Source: JBBTQE01 sp038065775 (lineage in GTDB: Bacteria > Patescibacteriota > Patescibacteriia > Magasanikbacterales > GWA2-37-8). From it: 22,068 nucleotides of DNA. Position 1 is the first letter of the stretch, and each line of letters begins with the position of its first letter. The position numbers and the translations under genes were made by a program. The stretch spans positions 1 to 22,068 of the forward strand of contig JBBTQE010000003.1 in the NCBI GenBank assembly GCA_038065775.1. Reading direction: 5' to 3'. Shown here one piece after another: positions 21,755 through 22,068 of this stretch. The notes beneath the pieces were generated by a model. It had not been told where the DNA came from. It searched no databases and saw only the letters and a program-made list of their open reading frames with translations.

Positions 21755-22068
21755 ATGGAATTAAAAGAACTTAAAAATTTAACAGACATAAAGCCTGATA
21801 AAATTTACGAGATTGACTCGGCTGTTTTTAGTATTTTTAAAGTCAAAGATTTAAATTCATCCAATTGGGCGAGCGAAACATTAAAGAATGCTGTCCTAGT
21901 GGTTCGGTCGTCTTATCTTCGTTATGGGGATGTTCAGCTTATTGATGATTATGATGAAAAATCTCAAATTTATCTTTGTCGGGTAAAATTTATTTTATCC
22001 GGAAGTGAAAACCTGCCTGATTCCTTTGCGGAAGAGTGGTTTAGCGTTAGGTTTGTTTCCGGCAATGG
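21755..22068 (+). CDS. Unknown protein, N-terminal part (runs off the window)
   Basis: An open frame of 104 codons from ATG 21755 to the window edge with no stop. The protein begins MELKELKNLTDIKPDKIYEI, contains ILSGSENLPDSFAEEWFSVR and ends at the edge with FVSGNG. It is soluble with mixed alpha/beta character; I do not recognise a family. It follows pyrD by 25 bases, which include the palindrome CTAATC-T-GATTAG (21734-21746). No Shine-Dalgarno is obvious. Codon use resembles its neighbours, so a real gene is likely. Confidence 0.7.
   Translation, partial: MELKELKNLTDIKPDKIYEIDSAVFSIFKVKDLNSSNWASETLKNAVLVVRSSYLRYGDVQLIDDYDEKSQIYLCRVKFILSGSENLPDSFAEEWFSVRFVSGN

Noticed and set aside
1..22068. 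CRISPR array, rRNA, tRNA, transposase or prophage genes
   Set aside because: No regularly spaced repeats, no RNA gene signatures and no integrase or transposase protein were found on either strand.

Overview
The window is a compact, moderately AT-rich bacterial chromosome segment with almost no intergenic space. Several features suggest a Candidate Phyla Radiation (Patescibacteria) genome, possibly Parcubacteria-like. These are short housekeeping proteins, an AspRS without the usual bacterial insertion domain, glycolytic genes mixed with tRNA synthetases and scpAB, small uncharacterised families, and a C-terminal domain like those diversified by retroelements in that group. UGA acts as a stop codon (aspS, pgk, argS and the gene at 111), so this is not a lineage that reads UGA as glycine. 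The taxonomic call is an inference from gene content, not from a marker tree.

Layout. 1-104 is the 3' end of gap. 111-2769 holds small accessory genes: a coiled-coil protein with a C-type-lectin-like variable tail, a DUF5674-like protein, a small helical protein and a NYN-domain putative RNase. Two truncated copies of the start of aspS lie among them. 2855-4246 is the intact aspS. 4335-6902 holds a winged-helix-like protein, scpA, scpB (chromosome segregation) and a membrane-anchored D-Ala-D-Ala carboxypeptidase. 6952-13700 holds pgk, a SIMPL-domain membrane protein, eno and two tandem, different gpmI genes. With gap this covers the reactions from glyceraldehyde-3-phosphate to phosphoenolpyruvate. 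13697-14848 (minus strand) is a DHH-family protein whose metal-binding residues look replaced. 15063-21729 is a tight run of valS, tyrS, argS and a class-2-like pyrD with a cysteine at the catalytic-base position. A partial unknown gene starts at 21755.

Control signals. Good sigma70-type promoters are visible before pgk and eno and in the divergent region between the DHH gene and valS. A textbook intrinsic terminator follows the SIMPL gene, and a weaker one follows the NYN gene. Shine-Dalgarno sites are rare; clear ones precede the SIMPL gene, valS and the DUF5674 gene.

Most unusual points: (1) a 70-bp fragment of the aspS 5' coding region sits exactly between 10-bp direct repeats at the start codon of the NYN gene, and a more diverged fragment ends at the start codon of the DUF5674 gene; (2) an adenine-depleted, lectin-like C-terminus suggests a diversity-generating-retroelement target; (3) a three-copy palindromic repeat supplies the stop codons of aspS and pgk and forms part of the eno leader; (4) a probable DHH pseudoenzyme; (5) two gpmI genes in tandem; (6) a GAD-less AspRS; (7) the cysteine-type PyrD. 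No tRNA, rRNA, CRISPR array or transposase gene was seen.
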